Assembly (NCBI RefSeq): GCF_014641495.1
Contig: NZ_BMHV01000018.1
Coordinates: 1 to 64,000, forward strand
DNA from: Terasakiella brassicae
GTDB lineage: Bacteria; Pseudomonadota; Alphaproteobacteria; Rhodospirillales; Terasakiellaceae
Length of the DNA: 64,000 nucleotides
Direction of reading: 5' to 3'
Shown here: positions 18,770-29,227 of the stretch, piece by piece
Layout of the letters: each line of letters starts with the position of its first letter
How positions within the stretch are numbered: the stretch's first letter is position 1
Notes under the pieces: generated by a model
Database searches by the model: none
What the model saw: the letters and a program-made list of their open reading frames with translations, nothing else
What the model was told of the DNA's origin: nothing
Made by a program: the position numbers and the translations under genes

Positions 18770-20392
18770 ATGCAGCTTGCCGAAGCCCTTTTTTGTGCCC
18801 TGAAAGATCGTGGCGCTACCGAGGTTATAGGAATTCCCGGCGATTTTGCCCTTCCCTATTTCAAAATTCTGGAAGATACCAAAATTCTTCCGCTTTATAC
18901 GCTCAGCCATGAACCCGGTGTCGGGTTTGCCGCTGATGCTGCGGGACGTTTCAACAGCCGTCTCGGGGTTGCCGCCGTGACGTATGGCGCAGGCGCCCTT
19001 AATATGGTTAATCCGGTGGCACAGGCTTATGTGGAAAAATCCCCCCTCGTCGTCATTTCCGGTGCCCCGGGGAAACTGGAAAGCCAGCGCGGCCTTGGTC
19101 TGCACCATCAGGTCAAACGAATCGATTCCCAATATAAGATTTTTGAAGAAATCACCTGCGCGCAAGTCATTTTGGACGATGTTCAGACCGCGCCACATTT
19201 AATCGCGCACGCGTTGGATACCTGCATTCAACAATCACGCCCGGTTTATATTGAATTACCGCGTGACATGGTGTCCGAAGATATTGCGGCTGTTCCCGCC
19301 TTTCATCCCGGTTGTGACAATATGGATGGAGCACGCGCCTGCGCCGAAGAAGTTCTGGAACATTTGCGCGCCGCCAAACAGCCCTGCATTATGGCCGGTG
19401 TGGAAATTCGTCGTTTTGGTCTGGAAAAGAAACTGGCAGAACTCACCAATATTCTGGGTGTGCCGGTTGTCACCTCTTTCATGGCGCGCGGCATTCTCGC
19501 CGACAGCGAAGTCCCCTTGATCGGTACTTATCTGGGCCTTGCCGGTACAGAAAAAGTCCGCAAAGCGGTTGAACGTTCTGATGGTTTGTTGATGTTGGGC
19601 GTCATCCTGTCCGATACCAACTTCGGGGTTTCCAAACGCGAAATTGACATGCGCGCCTGCGTTCATGCCTTTGACCGTGAGGTCAATTTCGCCCATCACA
19701 CTTACCGTGAAGTCACGCTGGAATGTTTGATCGAAGCCTTGATTGAAATCGCCCAGCCCATTGGCGATGCCAAACGACACCCCGCCCCTGTCTATCCGCG
19801 TAATCTCAGCGCTGATGATAAAGCCATCGCGCCAACTGATATCGCCTGCGCCGTCAACGATATGTTTGCCAAACATGGCAAAATGCCCATCGCATCGGAC
19901 ATGGGAGATTGCTTGTTTACCGCAATGGATATCGCCAATACCGCCTTGATTGCACCGGGTTATTATGCCTCGATGGGGCCGGGGGTACCAGCAGGGCTCG
20001 GCATACAGGCCACATCCGGCAAACGTCCGTTGATCATGGTTGGCGATGGTGCCTTTCAAATGACAGGCTGGGAATTGGGCAATTGCCGCCAATATGGTTG
20101 GAACCCGATTGTTTTGCTGTTTAACAACCGCAGCTGGGAAATGCTGCGCACCTTCCAGCCGGGGCCGGATTATCACGATCTGGATGATTGGAAATTCGCC
20201 CAAATGGCAGCCCCGATGGGCGGGAAAGGTGTGCGCGTCACCACCCGTAAAGAATTGATCGAGGCCTTAGAAGCTGCCCAAAATGATACATCCTGTTTCC
20301 AACTGATCGAAATCATGCTGGAACGCGGCGAAATTTCCCAAACCCTCAATCGCTTTGTCAACGCGGTGAAACGATTAAGTACAACGAAATAG
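18770..20392 (+). CDS. Indolepyruvate/phenylpyruvate decarboxylase
   Basis: A 540-residue thiamine-diphosphate enzyme that decarboxylates aromatic 2-keto acids to aldehydes (cytosol), on the route to indole-3-acetate or phenylacetate. The N-terminal domain has GIPGDFALPYFKILE and the cofactor-activating glutamate in SHEPGVGFAADAAG. The C-terminal domain has the ThDP/Mg motif GDGAFQMTGWELGN with the closing NN in LLFNNRSW. Length and motifs fit the Azospirillum IpdC/PpdC group better than acetolactate synthase. The preference for indole versus phenyl substrates cannot be read. It lies 66 bp behind a LysR gene and ends at a good terminator. Confidence 0.85.
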   Translation: MQLAEALFCALKDRGATEVIGIPGDFALPYFKILEDTKILPLYTLSHEPGVGFAADAAGRFNSRLGVAAVTYGAGALNMVNPVAQAYVEKSPLVVISGAPGKLESQRGLGLHHQVKRIDSQYKIFEEITCAQVILDDVQTAPHLIAHALDTCIQQSRPVYIELPRDMVSEDIAAVPAFHPGCDNMDGARACAEEVLEHLRAAKQPCIMAGVEIRRFGLEKKLAELTNILGVPVVTSFMARGILADSEVPLIGTYLGLAGTEKVRKAVERSDGLLMLGVILSDTNFGVSKREIDMRACVHAFDREVNFAHHTYREVTLECLIEALIEIAQPIGDAKRHPAPVYPRNLSADDKAIAPTDIACAVNDMFAKHGKMPIASDMGDCLFTAMDIANTALIAPGYYASMGPGVPAGLGIQATSGKRPLIMVGDGAFQMTGWELGNCRQYGWNPIVLLFNNRSWEMLRTFQPGPDYHDLDDWKFAQMAAPMGGKGVRVTTRKELIEALEAAQNDTSCFQLIEIMLERGEISQTLNRFVNAVKRLSTTK

Positions 20393-20399
20393 GACCTTG

Positions 20400-20437
20400 A
20401 AGGAGGGTGTGGATAAACTAAAGTCGCATCCTCCTTT
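20400..20437 (+). terminator. Rho-independent terminator
   Basis: AAGGAGGGTG pairs with CATCCTCCTT (20428-20436 region, one G-U pair) across a 17-nt loop and is followed by TTATATAAAA. It ends the decarboxylase transcript. Confidence 0.65.
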
Positions 20438-20512
20438 ATATAAAAAGATTTGTACCTGTGGATAAATTTCTCTAGCTTGGAATAGTTTGATTATTCTTTT
20501 TAAAGTTATTCC

Positions 20513-21355
20513 ATGCACGCTTTTTTGCTTACAGCTTGCGCCTTGATCCCACTGGCAGCCAATTCTATCCTCTGTCGGCAAGCCCTTGAAACCGGTGCAA
20601 TTGACGCAGCTTCTTTTACCTCCATTCGGATTATTTCCGGTGCTGTGATGCTGTGCCTGATCGTCCTGATCCGCCGCCGTCCCTTATCCAGACAAGACGG
20701 AAACATCAAAAGCGCCGCCATGCTGTTCACCTATATGGTGTTCTTTTCTTTTGCTTACCTTTCCCTAGGGGCCGGAACGGGGGCTTTGATTTTATTCGGG
20801 GCCGTTCAGCTTACCATGTTTGTCTATGCCCTTAAAATCGGGGAACATTTCAGTCTTTTATCCTGGCTGGGCCTGGGAATTGCCGTCAGCGGGATTATTT
20901 ATCTGGTTTCCCCCGGTCTGAATGCACCGGACTTGATCGGAAGCCTTTTAATGATTATCGCCGGAATTGCATGGGGGCTTTATTCACTGGCCGGACGGGG
21001 CACGACCAAACCACTGGAAAGCACCGCCATGAACTTTGTTTACTGCGTGGTGCCCGTTATTGTGATGAACCTGTTTTTTCTGGATCAAACTGTTCTCAGT
21101 AATCACGGCGTTCTTTTGGCAATTGCCTCAGGGGCATTCGCTTCCGGCTGCGGCTATACCATTTGGTATTCGGCCTTGCGTTACCTGAAAGCCACCCAAG
21201 CTGCCACCGTTCAATTGTGCGTTCCAATCATTGCCGCCCTGGGTGGAACGGTACTGCTGGACGAAACCTTGACCCTTCGTCTTGTTCTGGCCTCCCTTGC
21301 CACATTAGGCGGGATTGCTTTGGTCCTTTTCCAACGCTCCCACAAAAAAAATTAA
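20513..21355 (+). CDS. EamA/DMT-family permease
   Basis: A 280-residue inner-membrane protein with ten hydrophobic segments in two EamA repeats. It begins MHAFLLTACALIPLAANSILCRQALETG, a version lacking the usual tryptophan near the start, and contains SFAYLSLGAGTGALILFGAVQLTM and the second-repeat SALRYLKATQAATVQLCVPIIAALGG. Substrate unknown. It ends in a TTAA shared with the convergent DUF4336 gene. Confidence 0.85.
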   Translation: MHAFLLTACALIPLAANSILCRQALETGAIDAASFTSIRIISGAVMLCLIVLIRRRPLSRQDGNIKSAAMLFTYMVFFSFAYLSLGAGTGALILFGAVQLTMFVYALKIGEHFSLLSWLGLGIAVSGIIYLVSPGLNAPDLIGSLLMIIAGIAWGLYSLAGRGTTKPLESTAMNFVYCVVPVIVMNLFFLDQTVLSNHGVLLAIASGAFASGCGYTIWYSALRYLKATQAATVQLCVPIIAALGGTVLLDETLTLRLVLASLATLGGIALVLFQRSHKKN

Positions 21356-22047
21356 ATCCACGAAAGGGATTTTTCCAGAAAAGCCCGGGCATTACTGGGT
21401 TGCCATTCCCCGTGCGCCATGATGGCCTTTTCCACGGGTAAAGACAGCAAACGTTCCTTGGCTTGGCGAGTGGCTTTGCGTTTAAAAAAGCTCAGTCGCC
21501 ATTCAAGCGGGGCATACCCCCGTCCTTCTACGATCCCCCACAGTTTCGCAATCACGCGCTGCCACGTGTTCCAGTGTTTTTGAATGAAGGTCTCGCTGAA
21601 ATTTTCCGATAGATCCGCCATAATAACGGTATGGGACGGACGATGGAAAAACACCACTTCATCCATAAAAAACGACCCGTTAAACCAGATCAAATCAAAG
21701 ACATCACCCCATTCCTGCGGCGCTTGATCCCCAAGCCCCCCTGTAAACTGCAAGTCTTTGCGTTTATCAATGGTCGATTGCGGTCCCCATAAACAAGCCT
21801 TTGGATAAGCCTGTTGCCACGGCCCCAAAAACAGATGATGAATTTTATTGGGGCTGACCAGATGGGCAACCGTCCCCAATGCATCAATTTCCGTTTTTAA
21901 ATCCGTACTCAGTTCAATCGGGGACCAGACCCATAATTTGTTATCTGCCAGTCGTACAACGACCATACGAGTGGGATAGGGACAGCTGTAAAAATCCACC
22001 AGACCGCCTTCGCCAATCCAGATATCCTGTGCAACGTTGATTAACAT
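21352..22047 (-). CDS. DUF4336 domain protein (metallo-hydrolase-like fold)
   Basis: A 231-residue protein. It matches the DUF4336 pattern: YPTRMVVVRLADNKLWVWSPIEL, LGTVAHLVSPNKIHHLFLGPW, then FHRPSHTVIMADLSENF. These are distant relatives of the metallo-beta-lactamase fold, in which PNKIHH replaces the usual HxHxDH. Function is unknown. ATG 22047 has AAGGA seven bases upstream and begins where the family domain begins. The frame stays open for 66 more codons, to a TTG at 22245, and that start cannot be excluded. Confidence 0.75.
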   Translation of the reverse strand: MLINVAQDIWIGEGGLVDFYSCPYPTRMVVVRLADNKLWVWSPIELSTDLKTEIDALGTVAHLVSPNKIHHLFLGPWQQAYPKACLWGPQSTIDKRKDLQFTGGLGDQAPQEWGDVFDLIWFNGSFFMDEVVFFHRPSHTVIMADLSENFSETFIQKHWNTWQRVIAKLWGIVEGRGYAPLEWRLSFFKRKATRQAKERLLSLPVEKAIMAHGEWQPSNARAFLEKSLSWI

Positions 22048-22325
22048 CGTTATGTCCTTACCAATTCTCCGCCAATAATTCGAAATGGCCTTGGGGGTGA
22101 TCACACGCCGGGCAGACCGTTCTTGTCTTGCCTGCAACGACTCGATCGTTCCCGCATCGATTTCCGTCAACCTAATATTGTGTTCTTCCCAAAAACGACC
22201 AAGCTGTGCGAAAAAAAGACTAGGCCCGTAAAGACGATTTGACAAGTCAGCCTATATGAAGCTTTTCTTTTTGCTCAGAAAAAACTAGATTGGGCACAGA
22301 TTTCGAAAGGAGCATTGAGAGACAC

Positions 22326-22517
22326 ATGTCTAACCCGTTCATCATTGGCCTGAAAACCAACCCGCAGCTTTTCTTCAACGAACTGGACACCATCGAGGTC
22401 CAAGCCATCGCGCAAGCTTGCCTACGCGTTCTGGAAACCCGTCATAAAGAAGGCGATATCGAAGCTGCCGGGTGCTTGCAAAACGTCTATCGTGACGTTG
22501 CCAATATCGAACTGTGA
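22326..22517 (+). CDS. Small uncharacterised protein
   Basis: A 63-residue acidic, helical, cysteine-containing protein beginning MSNPFIIGLKTNPQLFFNEL. I do not recognise the family. It is likely real: GAGAG precedes the ATG, and its stop overlaps the GTG start of the following EamA permease (GTGA, 22514-22517), indicating translational coupling. There are no membrane segments or metal motifs. Confidence 0.6.
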   Translation: MSNPFIIGLKTNPQLFFNELDTIEVQAIAQACLRVLETRHKEGDIEAAGCLQNVYRDVANIEL

Positions 22518-23383
22518 CCCGTTTCATCCCTCTCCTGTTTGTCTTTTTATGGAGCACCGGTTTTATCGGGGCCAAGTTCGGCCTGCCCTATGCCGAACCT
22601 TATACCTTCCTGTTTGTGCGCATGACACTCACCTGCGCCATTTTGCTTGTTGTCCTGCTGGTCCTCAAAAAAGAATGGCCGAAAAGCCGCCGCTTAAGTG
22701 GACATGTCGCAATCTCGGGCATTCTCATCCATGTCGGGTATCTTGGTGGGGTTTTTACAGCAATCAAAATGGGCCTACCTTCCGGCTTAACAGCTTTGAT
22801 TGCAGGGTTTCAGCCTTTGCTGACGGCCTTTATTGCCAAACCTGTTCTCGGGGAAAATGTGCGCCCGGTTCAATGGGCAGGCTTGGTGCTGGGGATCATC
22901 GGAACGGTCTTGGTCCTCAGTGAAAAAATTGACCTGAACAATACCGCCTTGTTTGAAGGCTTCCCCTTAAACGCCGTTTTTATCGCTTTTGGTGCGGTTG
23001 TCTGCATTACCATAAGCTCGGTCTATCAAAAGAAATATTGCACAACCATGCCGCTGATGAGCGGGACTTTCATCCAGTATTTTGCGGCCTGCCTGATTTA
23101 CGGCCTGTTGGCCTCCGGTCTTGAAACCATGGAAATCCAGTGGACGGGGGAATTTATCTTCGCCCTGTTCTGGTTGATCTTCGTGCCCTCGTTCGGGGCC
23201 ATCAGCTTATTGATGTGGATGATCAAGCAAGGCGAAGCCTCCAAGGTGGCCAGCATGTTTTATCTGGTCCCGGCTGTAACAGCGTTGGAGGCCTTCTTCC
23301 TGTTTGGCGAAACACTTGGTCTCAGTGCCCTGATCGGTATGGCCGTGGTCAGCGTTGGCGTTGCCTTGGCTGTGCGAAATTAA
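22514..23383 (+). CDS. EamA/DMT-family permease
   Basis: A 289-residue inner-membrane permease with a GTG start overlapping the preceding small gene. The N-terminus TRFIPLLFVFLWSTGFIGAKFGLPYAEPYTFLFVRM is the standard EamA opening. The second repeat has SLLMWMIKQGEASKVASMFYLVPAVTALEAFFLFGE. Substrate unknown. It is convergent with the M16 peptidase gene, with a shared TTAA. Confidence 0.88.
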   Translation: MTRFIPLLFVFLWSTGFIGAKFGLPYAEPYTFLFVRMTLTCAILLVVLLVLKKEWPKSRRLSGHVAISGILIHVGYLGGVFTAIKMGLPSGLTALIAGFQPLLTAFIAKPVLGENVRPVQWAGLVLGIIGTVLVLSEKIDLNNTALFEGFPLNAVFIAFGAVVCITISSVYQKKYCTTMPLMSGTFIQYFAACLIYGLLASGLETMEIQWTGEFIFALFWLIFVPSFGAISLLMWMIKQGEASKVASMFYLVPAVTALEAFFLFGETLGLSALIGMAVVSVGVALAVRN

Positions 23384-24621
23384 ATTGTAAATTCAGGAAT
23401 TTCCGTCAAGGGGCCAAGCGCGGTCAAGGTCGGTTTGCTTGCAAAGACGCGGCGGGCCACCTTGCAAACTGCATCCACATCAATGGCATCAATTTTTTCG
23501 ACCACTTCTTCCACCGGAATAATACGGTTAAACACTGTCAATTGGCGGGCCAATTGTTCGCATCGGGTTGAAGTACTTTCCAAAGACATCAAAATACTGG
23601 ATTTCAATTGCGCACGTGCGCGTTGCACTTCATCTTCGCTCACGCGTTCACAAACCTTGGTAATTTCATCAGCCAACACCGGAACCAGTTCTTTCATTTC
23701 ATCGCGGCCCGTCCCGGCATAAAGCCCCAGCATCCCGCCATCATCATAAGCAGAAACAAAGCTGTAGATCGAATAGACCAGCCCGCGCTTTTCGCGGATT
23801 TCCTGAAACAGTCGCGACGACATACCGCCACCAAACAGGGTCGACATGACCGACAGACTGTAAAAATCGGGATCATCATATTTAACCGCATCAAACCCGG
23901 CAACCAGATGAACCTGTTCCAGATTGGGGCGATTTTCCACAAAATGTCCCCCGACATAACGGGTCGGGTCCGGCAATATCTGTGTTTCGCGCGGCAACGC
24001 GGTAAATTTTTCTTCGACCATTGCGACCAATGTGTCATGGTCCACATTGCCGGACGCACTAAAGACCATGCGCGATGTCGCATAATTATCCTGCATATAG
24101 GACAAAACCGTATCACGAGACAGGGATTTGACGATATCCGACTCGCCCAAAACCGGTCGGCCCATTGCCTGATCAGGATAAGCCGTCAGTTGGAAATAAT
24201 CGAAAACGATATCATCCGGCGTATCATTGGCTTGATAAATTTCCTGTAAAATGACACTGCGTTCACGTTCCAGTTCTTCACCATCAATCACGGAATTCTG
24301 CAAGATGTCTGAAATGATATCAACCGCCAGGGCGACATCCTCTTTCAATACCTTGGCATAATAGGCCGTGTTTTCCCGCGACGTATAGGCATTGATATGC
24401 CCGCCGACATTTTCAATCTCTTCAGCCAGTTGCAAGGCATTGCGCGTTGTCGTCCCCTTAAAGGCCATATGTTCCAGCATATGTGAAATGCCGTTGAGTT
24501 CCGGCTTTTCGTGACGGGCACCAATTTCAATCCATGCCCCAAGGGAAACCGACTGGACAGACGCCATGTGGTTGGAGACAACGCGCAAGCCGTTGTCCAG
24601 TGTCGTAATACGAACGTTCAT
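23380..24621 (-). CDS. M16-family zinc peptidase (processing-peptidase type)
   Basis: A 413-residue inverzincin metallopeptidase. The zinc site HMLEHMAFKGTTTR provides HxxEH, and the second glutamate comes from the EIENVGGHINAYTSRENTAYYAKVL region that follows. A glycine-rich loop (GGGMSSRLFQEIREKRGLVYSI) is typical of the mitochondrial processing peptidase beta-like branch, common in alphaproteobacteria next to thrC. There is no signal peptide, so it is likely cytoplasmic. Its start ATG is directly adjacent to the thrC stop, so the genes form one operon. Confidence 0.92.
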   Translation of the reverse strand: MNVRITTLDNGLRVVSNHMASVQSVSLGAWIEIGARHEKPELNGISHMLEHMAFKGTTTRNALQLAEEIENVGGHINAYTSRENTAYYAKVLKEDVALAVDIISDILQNSVIDGEELERERSVILQEIYQANDTPDDIVFDYFQLTAYPDQAMGRPVLGESDIVKSLSRDTVLSYMQDNYATSRMVFSASGNVDHDTLVAMVEEKFTALPRETQILPDPTRYVGGHFVENRPNLEQVHLVAGFDAVKYDDPDFYSLSVMSTLFGGGMSSRLFQEIREKRGLVYSIYSFVSAYDDGGMLGLYAGTGRDEMKELVPVLADEITKVCERVSEDEVQRARAQLKSSILMSLESTSTRCEQLARQLTVFNRIIPVEEVVEKIDAIDVDAVCKVARRVFASKPTLTALGPLTEIPEFTI

Positions 24622-26010
24622 TTAGGCAAGGGTCTTTTCAATATAGGACTGAATGGTGGGTAAGTCATTTTCCAGCACGTCAAAACGTTCTTCGCGATCA
24701 AACAAATCGCTTAGACGTTCCGGCAAGGCCGGATGAACACCGGAAGCCTCTTCAACCGCCGCCGGGAATTTCGCCGGATGCGCCGTTGCCAAGGCAATGG
24801 TGACCGCATCGGTTTTCACCGCATCGCGCGCAACGGCGCAACCGATGACACTGTGCGGATCCAGCAATTCGCCGGTTTGCTGATAAAAGGCGTTAATCGC
24901 CTGTTTGGTTTCTTCGTCGTTCAAACATTGGGCCGTGAAATCTTCACACATGGCTTTCCAGCGATCTGCACCAAAATCAACTTCGCCGGTATCGCGGAAA
25001 TCTGCCAAAGCCTGTGCCAAGGCAGAACCATCCGCCTTGTAATGTTGCGCCAGCAAACGTTCGAAGTTGGATGAAATTTGAATATCCATAGACGGGGATA
25101 AGCTGGGTTCCACCGTTTCCATTTTCATCACGCCCGTTTTGAAATAACGGGTTAAAATGTCATTTCGGTTGGACCCGATCACAAAACTTTCAATCGGCAA
25201 ACCCATTTTTTTGGCACAATATCCGGCAAAAACGTTGCCAAAGTTCCCGGTCGGCACGGCAAAACGGGTCTTGCGATCCGGTGCACCGACCTGAACAGCC
25301 GCCCAGAAATAATAGGCGATTTGCGCCATGATGCGCGCCCAGTTGATCGAGTTCACCGCAGAAAGATTATATTTATCGCGGAAATCCATATCATTAAACA
25401 TGGCCTTAACCGCATCCTGACAATCATCAAATGTGCCTTCCAAGGCGATATTATGTACGTTGGAAGACAAGATCGTCGTCATTTGGCGGCGTTGCACATC
25501 AGACACGCGCCCTTTCGGATGCATAATAAAAATATCAATACATTCACGGTCGCGACAGGCTTCAATCGCCGCCGACCCGGTATCGCCGGATGTGGCGCCC
25601 ACGATGGTCACGCGTTCCCCGCGTTTTTTCAACACATAATCAAATAAACGACCCAGTAATTGCAGTGCATAATCTTTAAAGGCCAAGGTCGGGCCGTGGA
25701 ACAGTTCCATAACCCATTGGTCAGAATCCAGTTGTTTTAACGGAGCAACCGCCGGATGACCGAAATCCTTGTAAGCACCCTGCACCAATTCGTTAAAATC
25801 CGCATGCGCGATAGACCCTTCCACAAACGGGTACATCACACGAACAGCCATATCGGCATAAGATAAGCCGCGCATATCGCGGATATCATCGGCGCTGAAC
25901 TGGGGCCAGCTTTCCGGCAGATAAAGACCGCCATCACGGGCCAAACCTGTCAACAGAACATCATCAAAGGAAAGTGCGGGCGCCTTGCCGCGTGTGGAAA
26001 CGTATTGCAC
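24622..26010 (-). CDS. thrC: Threonine synthase
   Basis: ThrC converts O-phosphohomoserine to threonine with PLP (cytosol). At 462 residues it is the long proteobacterial/fungal type, starting MQYVSTRGKAPALSFDDVLLTGLARDGGL. The PLP lysine lies in ELFHGPTLAFKDYALQ, with GATSGDTGSAAI and the PTGNFGNVFAGY phosphate-binding loop also present. Translation starts at GTG 26010 behind GAGG. It is followed without a gap by the M16 peptidase gene. Confidence 0.96.
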   Translation of the reverse strand: MQYVSTRGKAPALSFDDVLLTGLARDGGLYLPESWPQFSADDIRDMRGLSYADMAVRVMYPFVEGSIAHADFNELVQGAYKDFGHPAVAPLKQLDSDQWVMELFHGPTLAFKDYALQLLGRLFDYVLKKRGERVTIVGATSGDTGSAAIEACRDRECIDIFIMHPKGRVSDVQRRQMTTILSSNVHNIALEGTFDDCQDAVKAMFNDMDFRDKYNLSAVNSINWARIMAQIAYYFWAAVQVGAPDRKTRFAVPTGNFGNVFAGYCAKKMGLPIESFVIGSNRNDILTRYFKTGVMKMETVEPSLSPSMDIQISSNFERLLAQHYKADGSALAQALADFRDTGEVDFGADRWKAMCEDFTAQCLNDEETKQAINAFYQQTGELLDPHSVIGCAVARDAVKTDAVTIALATAHPAKFPAAVEEASGVHPALPERLSDLFDREERFDVLENDLPTIQSYIEKTLA

Positions 26011-26085
26011 CTTGGGCCTCTTTGCATCGAGATAAAAACCTAGACGCGCTGTTTAACACGCTTTGCAGCGGAGTCCAATAAACAA

Positions 26086-26112
26086 AACGGCCCTTACACA
26101 GGTAAGGACCGT
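26086..26112 (-). terminator. Terminator behind the short-chain dehydrogenase gene
   Basis: AACGGCCCTTAC pairs with GTAAGGACCGTT across a 4-nt loop (one mismatch). On the minus strand it is followed by TTGTTTA, closing the gene that ends at 26142. Confidence 0.7.
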
Positions 26113-26141
26113 TCCATTTTAAATGCGGCTTAAACAACCAA

Positions 26142-26900
26142 TTATTTCGGGGCCATACGCAAGGCACCATCCATACGAATAACTTCACCGGACAGGTACG
26201 CATTATTGACGATATGGTTAACCAAATCGGCATATTCTTCCGGTTTGCCCATACGGCCGCAAGGCACAGATTTATTCAACGCATCCTGAACTTCCTCAGG
26301 CATACCCAACAACATTGGTGTTGCCATGATCCCCGGTGCAATCGTCATAACACGGATGCCTTTGGGGGCCATTTCGCGGGCCACCGGCAATGTTAACGAG
26401 ACCACCCCACCTTTGGAGGCCGCATAGGCCGCTTGACCGATTTGACCATCGGCAAATGCGATGGAGGCCGTATTGACCACCACGCCGCGCTCTTCCCCAT
26501 TTACCGGGTCCAGTTCCAGCATATCGGCGCAGGCCAGTCGGGTCATGTTGAATGTCCCCACCAGATTGACGTTAATCACTTTCGAGAAAAGGTCCAGATC
26601 GTGAGCACCATTGCGCCCCACGATTTTAGAAGCCGGGGCAATGCCCGCACAAGACACAACGACACGGGCCGGGCCATGTGCTTCACGCGCGCTGGCAAAT
26701 GCCGCTTCGGCACTGGCGGCATCGGACACGTTACATTCAACCGCAATCCCGCCAATTTCATCAGCGACTTTTTGTGCAGCGTCCACATTCATGTCGAAAA
26801 TGGCAACTTTCGCCCCTTCGCTGGCAAGCTTGCGTGCCGTGGCTTCCCCTAAACCAGACGCACCACCTGTAACGATTGCAGCCAAACCTTGAACGTTCAT
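26142..26900 (-). CDS. 3-hydroxyacyl-CoA dehydrogenase type II-like SDR
   Basis: A 252-residue short-chain dehydrogenase. The NAD-binding motif is TGGASGLGEATARKLA, followed by NASIAF-type catalytic serine region (VVNTASIAFADGQ) and the YxxxK pair in AAYAASKGG. The overall sequence follows human HSD17B10-like, bacterial type II 3-hydroxyacyl-CoA dehydrogenases used in fatty-acid or branched-chain amino-acid breakdown. It is a single gene with AGGAG before the ATG and its own terminator. The exact acyl substrate is unknown. Confidence 0.9.
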   Translation of the reverse strand: MNVQGLAAIVTGGASGLGEATARKLASEGAKVAIFDMNVDAAQKVADEIGGIAVECNVSDAASAEAAFASAREAHGPARVVVSCAGIAPASKIVGRNGAHDLDLFSKVINVNLVGTFNMTRLACADMLELDPVNGEERGVVVNTASIAFADGQIGQAAYAASKGGVVSLTLPVAREMAPKGIRVMTIAPGIMATPMLLGMPEEVQDALNKSVPCGRMGKPEEYADLVNHIVNNAYLSGEVIRMDGALRMAPK

Positions 26901-26983
26901 ATCCTTCTCCTAAAAAATGTTTACCTTTACGTCAACGTAAACTTGAAGAAGTTTATATCAAAGACCACCCCGCCCTGCAAAGG

Positions 26984-27019
26984 AAAAAGGGCCGCACCAG
27001 ATAGGCACGACCCTTTTTT
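26984..27019 (-). terminator. Terminator of groESL
   Basis: AAAAAGGG-C-CG pairs with CG-A-CCCTTTTT around a loop of about 14 nt, with A/T tracts on both sides. It lies about 34 bp behind the groEL stop and could also work in the opposite direction. Confidence 0.75.
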
Positions 27020-27052
27020 ACTAAGCTTGTAAAGCTGATGGTTGGTCTGGAC

Positions 27053-28714
<1,662 letters not shown>

Positions 28715-28758
28715 TTAAGCAGTCAAAATTATCTATGAAATGTGATGAACAAAGCCGA

Positions 28759-29049
28759 TTAAGCTTCGATCACACCCATGATGTCGGATTCTTTCATAAT
28801 CAACAGATCGTCACCGTCGACTTTGACTTCTGTACCGGACCATTTGCCGAACAGAACGCGATCACCCGCTTTTACGTCAAGCGCGACAAACTCGCCGTCT
28901 TTATTGCGCACACCCGCACCCACAGCGATCACTTCGCCTTCGGACGGTTTTTCTTGTGCAGCTTCCGGCAAAATGATGCCGCCAGCGGTTTTAGTTTCTT
29001 GCTCTACGCGTTTTACGAGGACGCGATCGTGCAGAGGACGAAATTTCAT
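28759..29049 (-). CDS. groES: Co-chaperonin GroES
   Basis: The 10-kDa lid of the GroEL chamber, 96 residues from the ATG at 29049 ([22 protein letters not shown]). The mobile loop [20 protein letters not shown] and the C-terminal [17 protein letters not shown] are normal. The frame extends nine codons further upstream without family similarity. It lies 52 nt downstream of a perfect CIRCE element and 62 nt upstream of groEL. Confidence 0.98.
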   Translation of the reverse strand: MKFRPLHDRVLVKRVEQETKTAGGIILPEAAQEKPSEGEVIAVGAGVRNKDGEFVALDVKAGDRVLFGKWSGTEVKVDGDDLLIMKESDIMGVIEA

Positions 29050-29101
29050 GGTTTTAAACTCCGTGATAGTCACCAAAGTAATGACCCGAACGAGTCAATG
29101 A

Positions 29102-29128
29102 TTAGCACTCGTTAGGTCCGAGTGCTAA
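29102..29128. promoter_or_regulatory. CIRCE operator (HrcA site) of groESL
   Basis: TTAGCACTC-N9-GAGTGCTAA is a perfect match to the HrcA repressor operator. It lies between a -35-like TTGACA (minus strand, 29159-29154; 17 bp from a weak TACCTC -10) and groES, so HrcA binding would block transcription until heat shock inactivates it. hrcA itself is not in the window. Confidence 0.95.
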
Positions 29129-29227
29129 CAGAGGTAATTTGTGCCCCCCTTTCTGTCAAGCCATGAATTACTATTTTTTGATGACCCGTCGATAAAAAAC
29201 CATATTGCACCGCAGCATTTGCAAATT

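Noticed and set aside
19256-20203. A 315-codon frame opposite the decarboxylase gene
   Set aside because: Shadow frame with unnatural residue use (many His, Gly, Asn, Phe runs).
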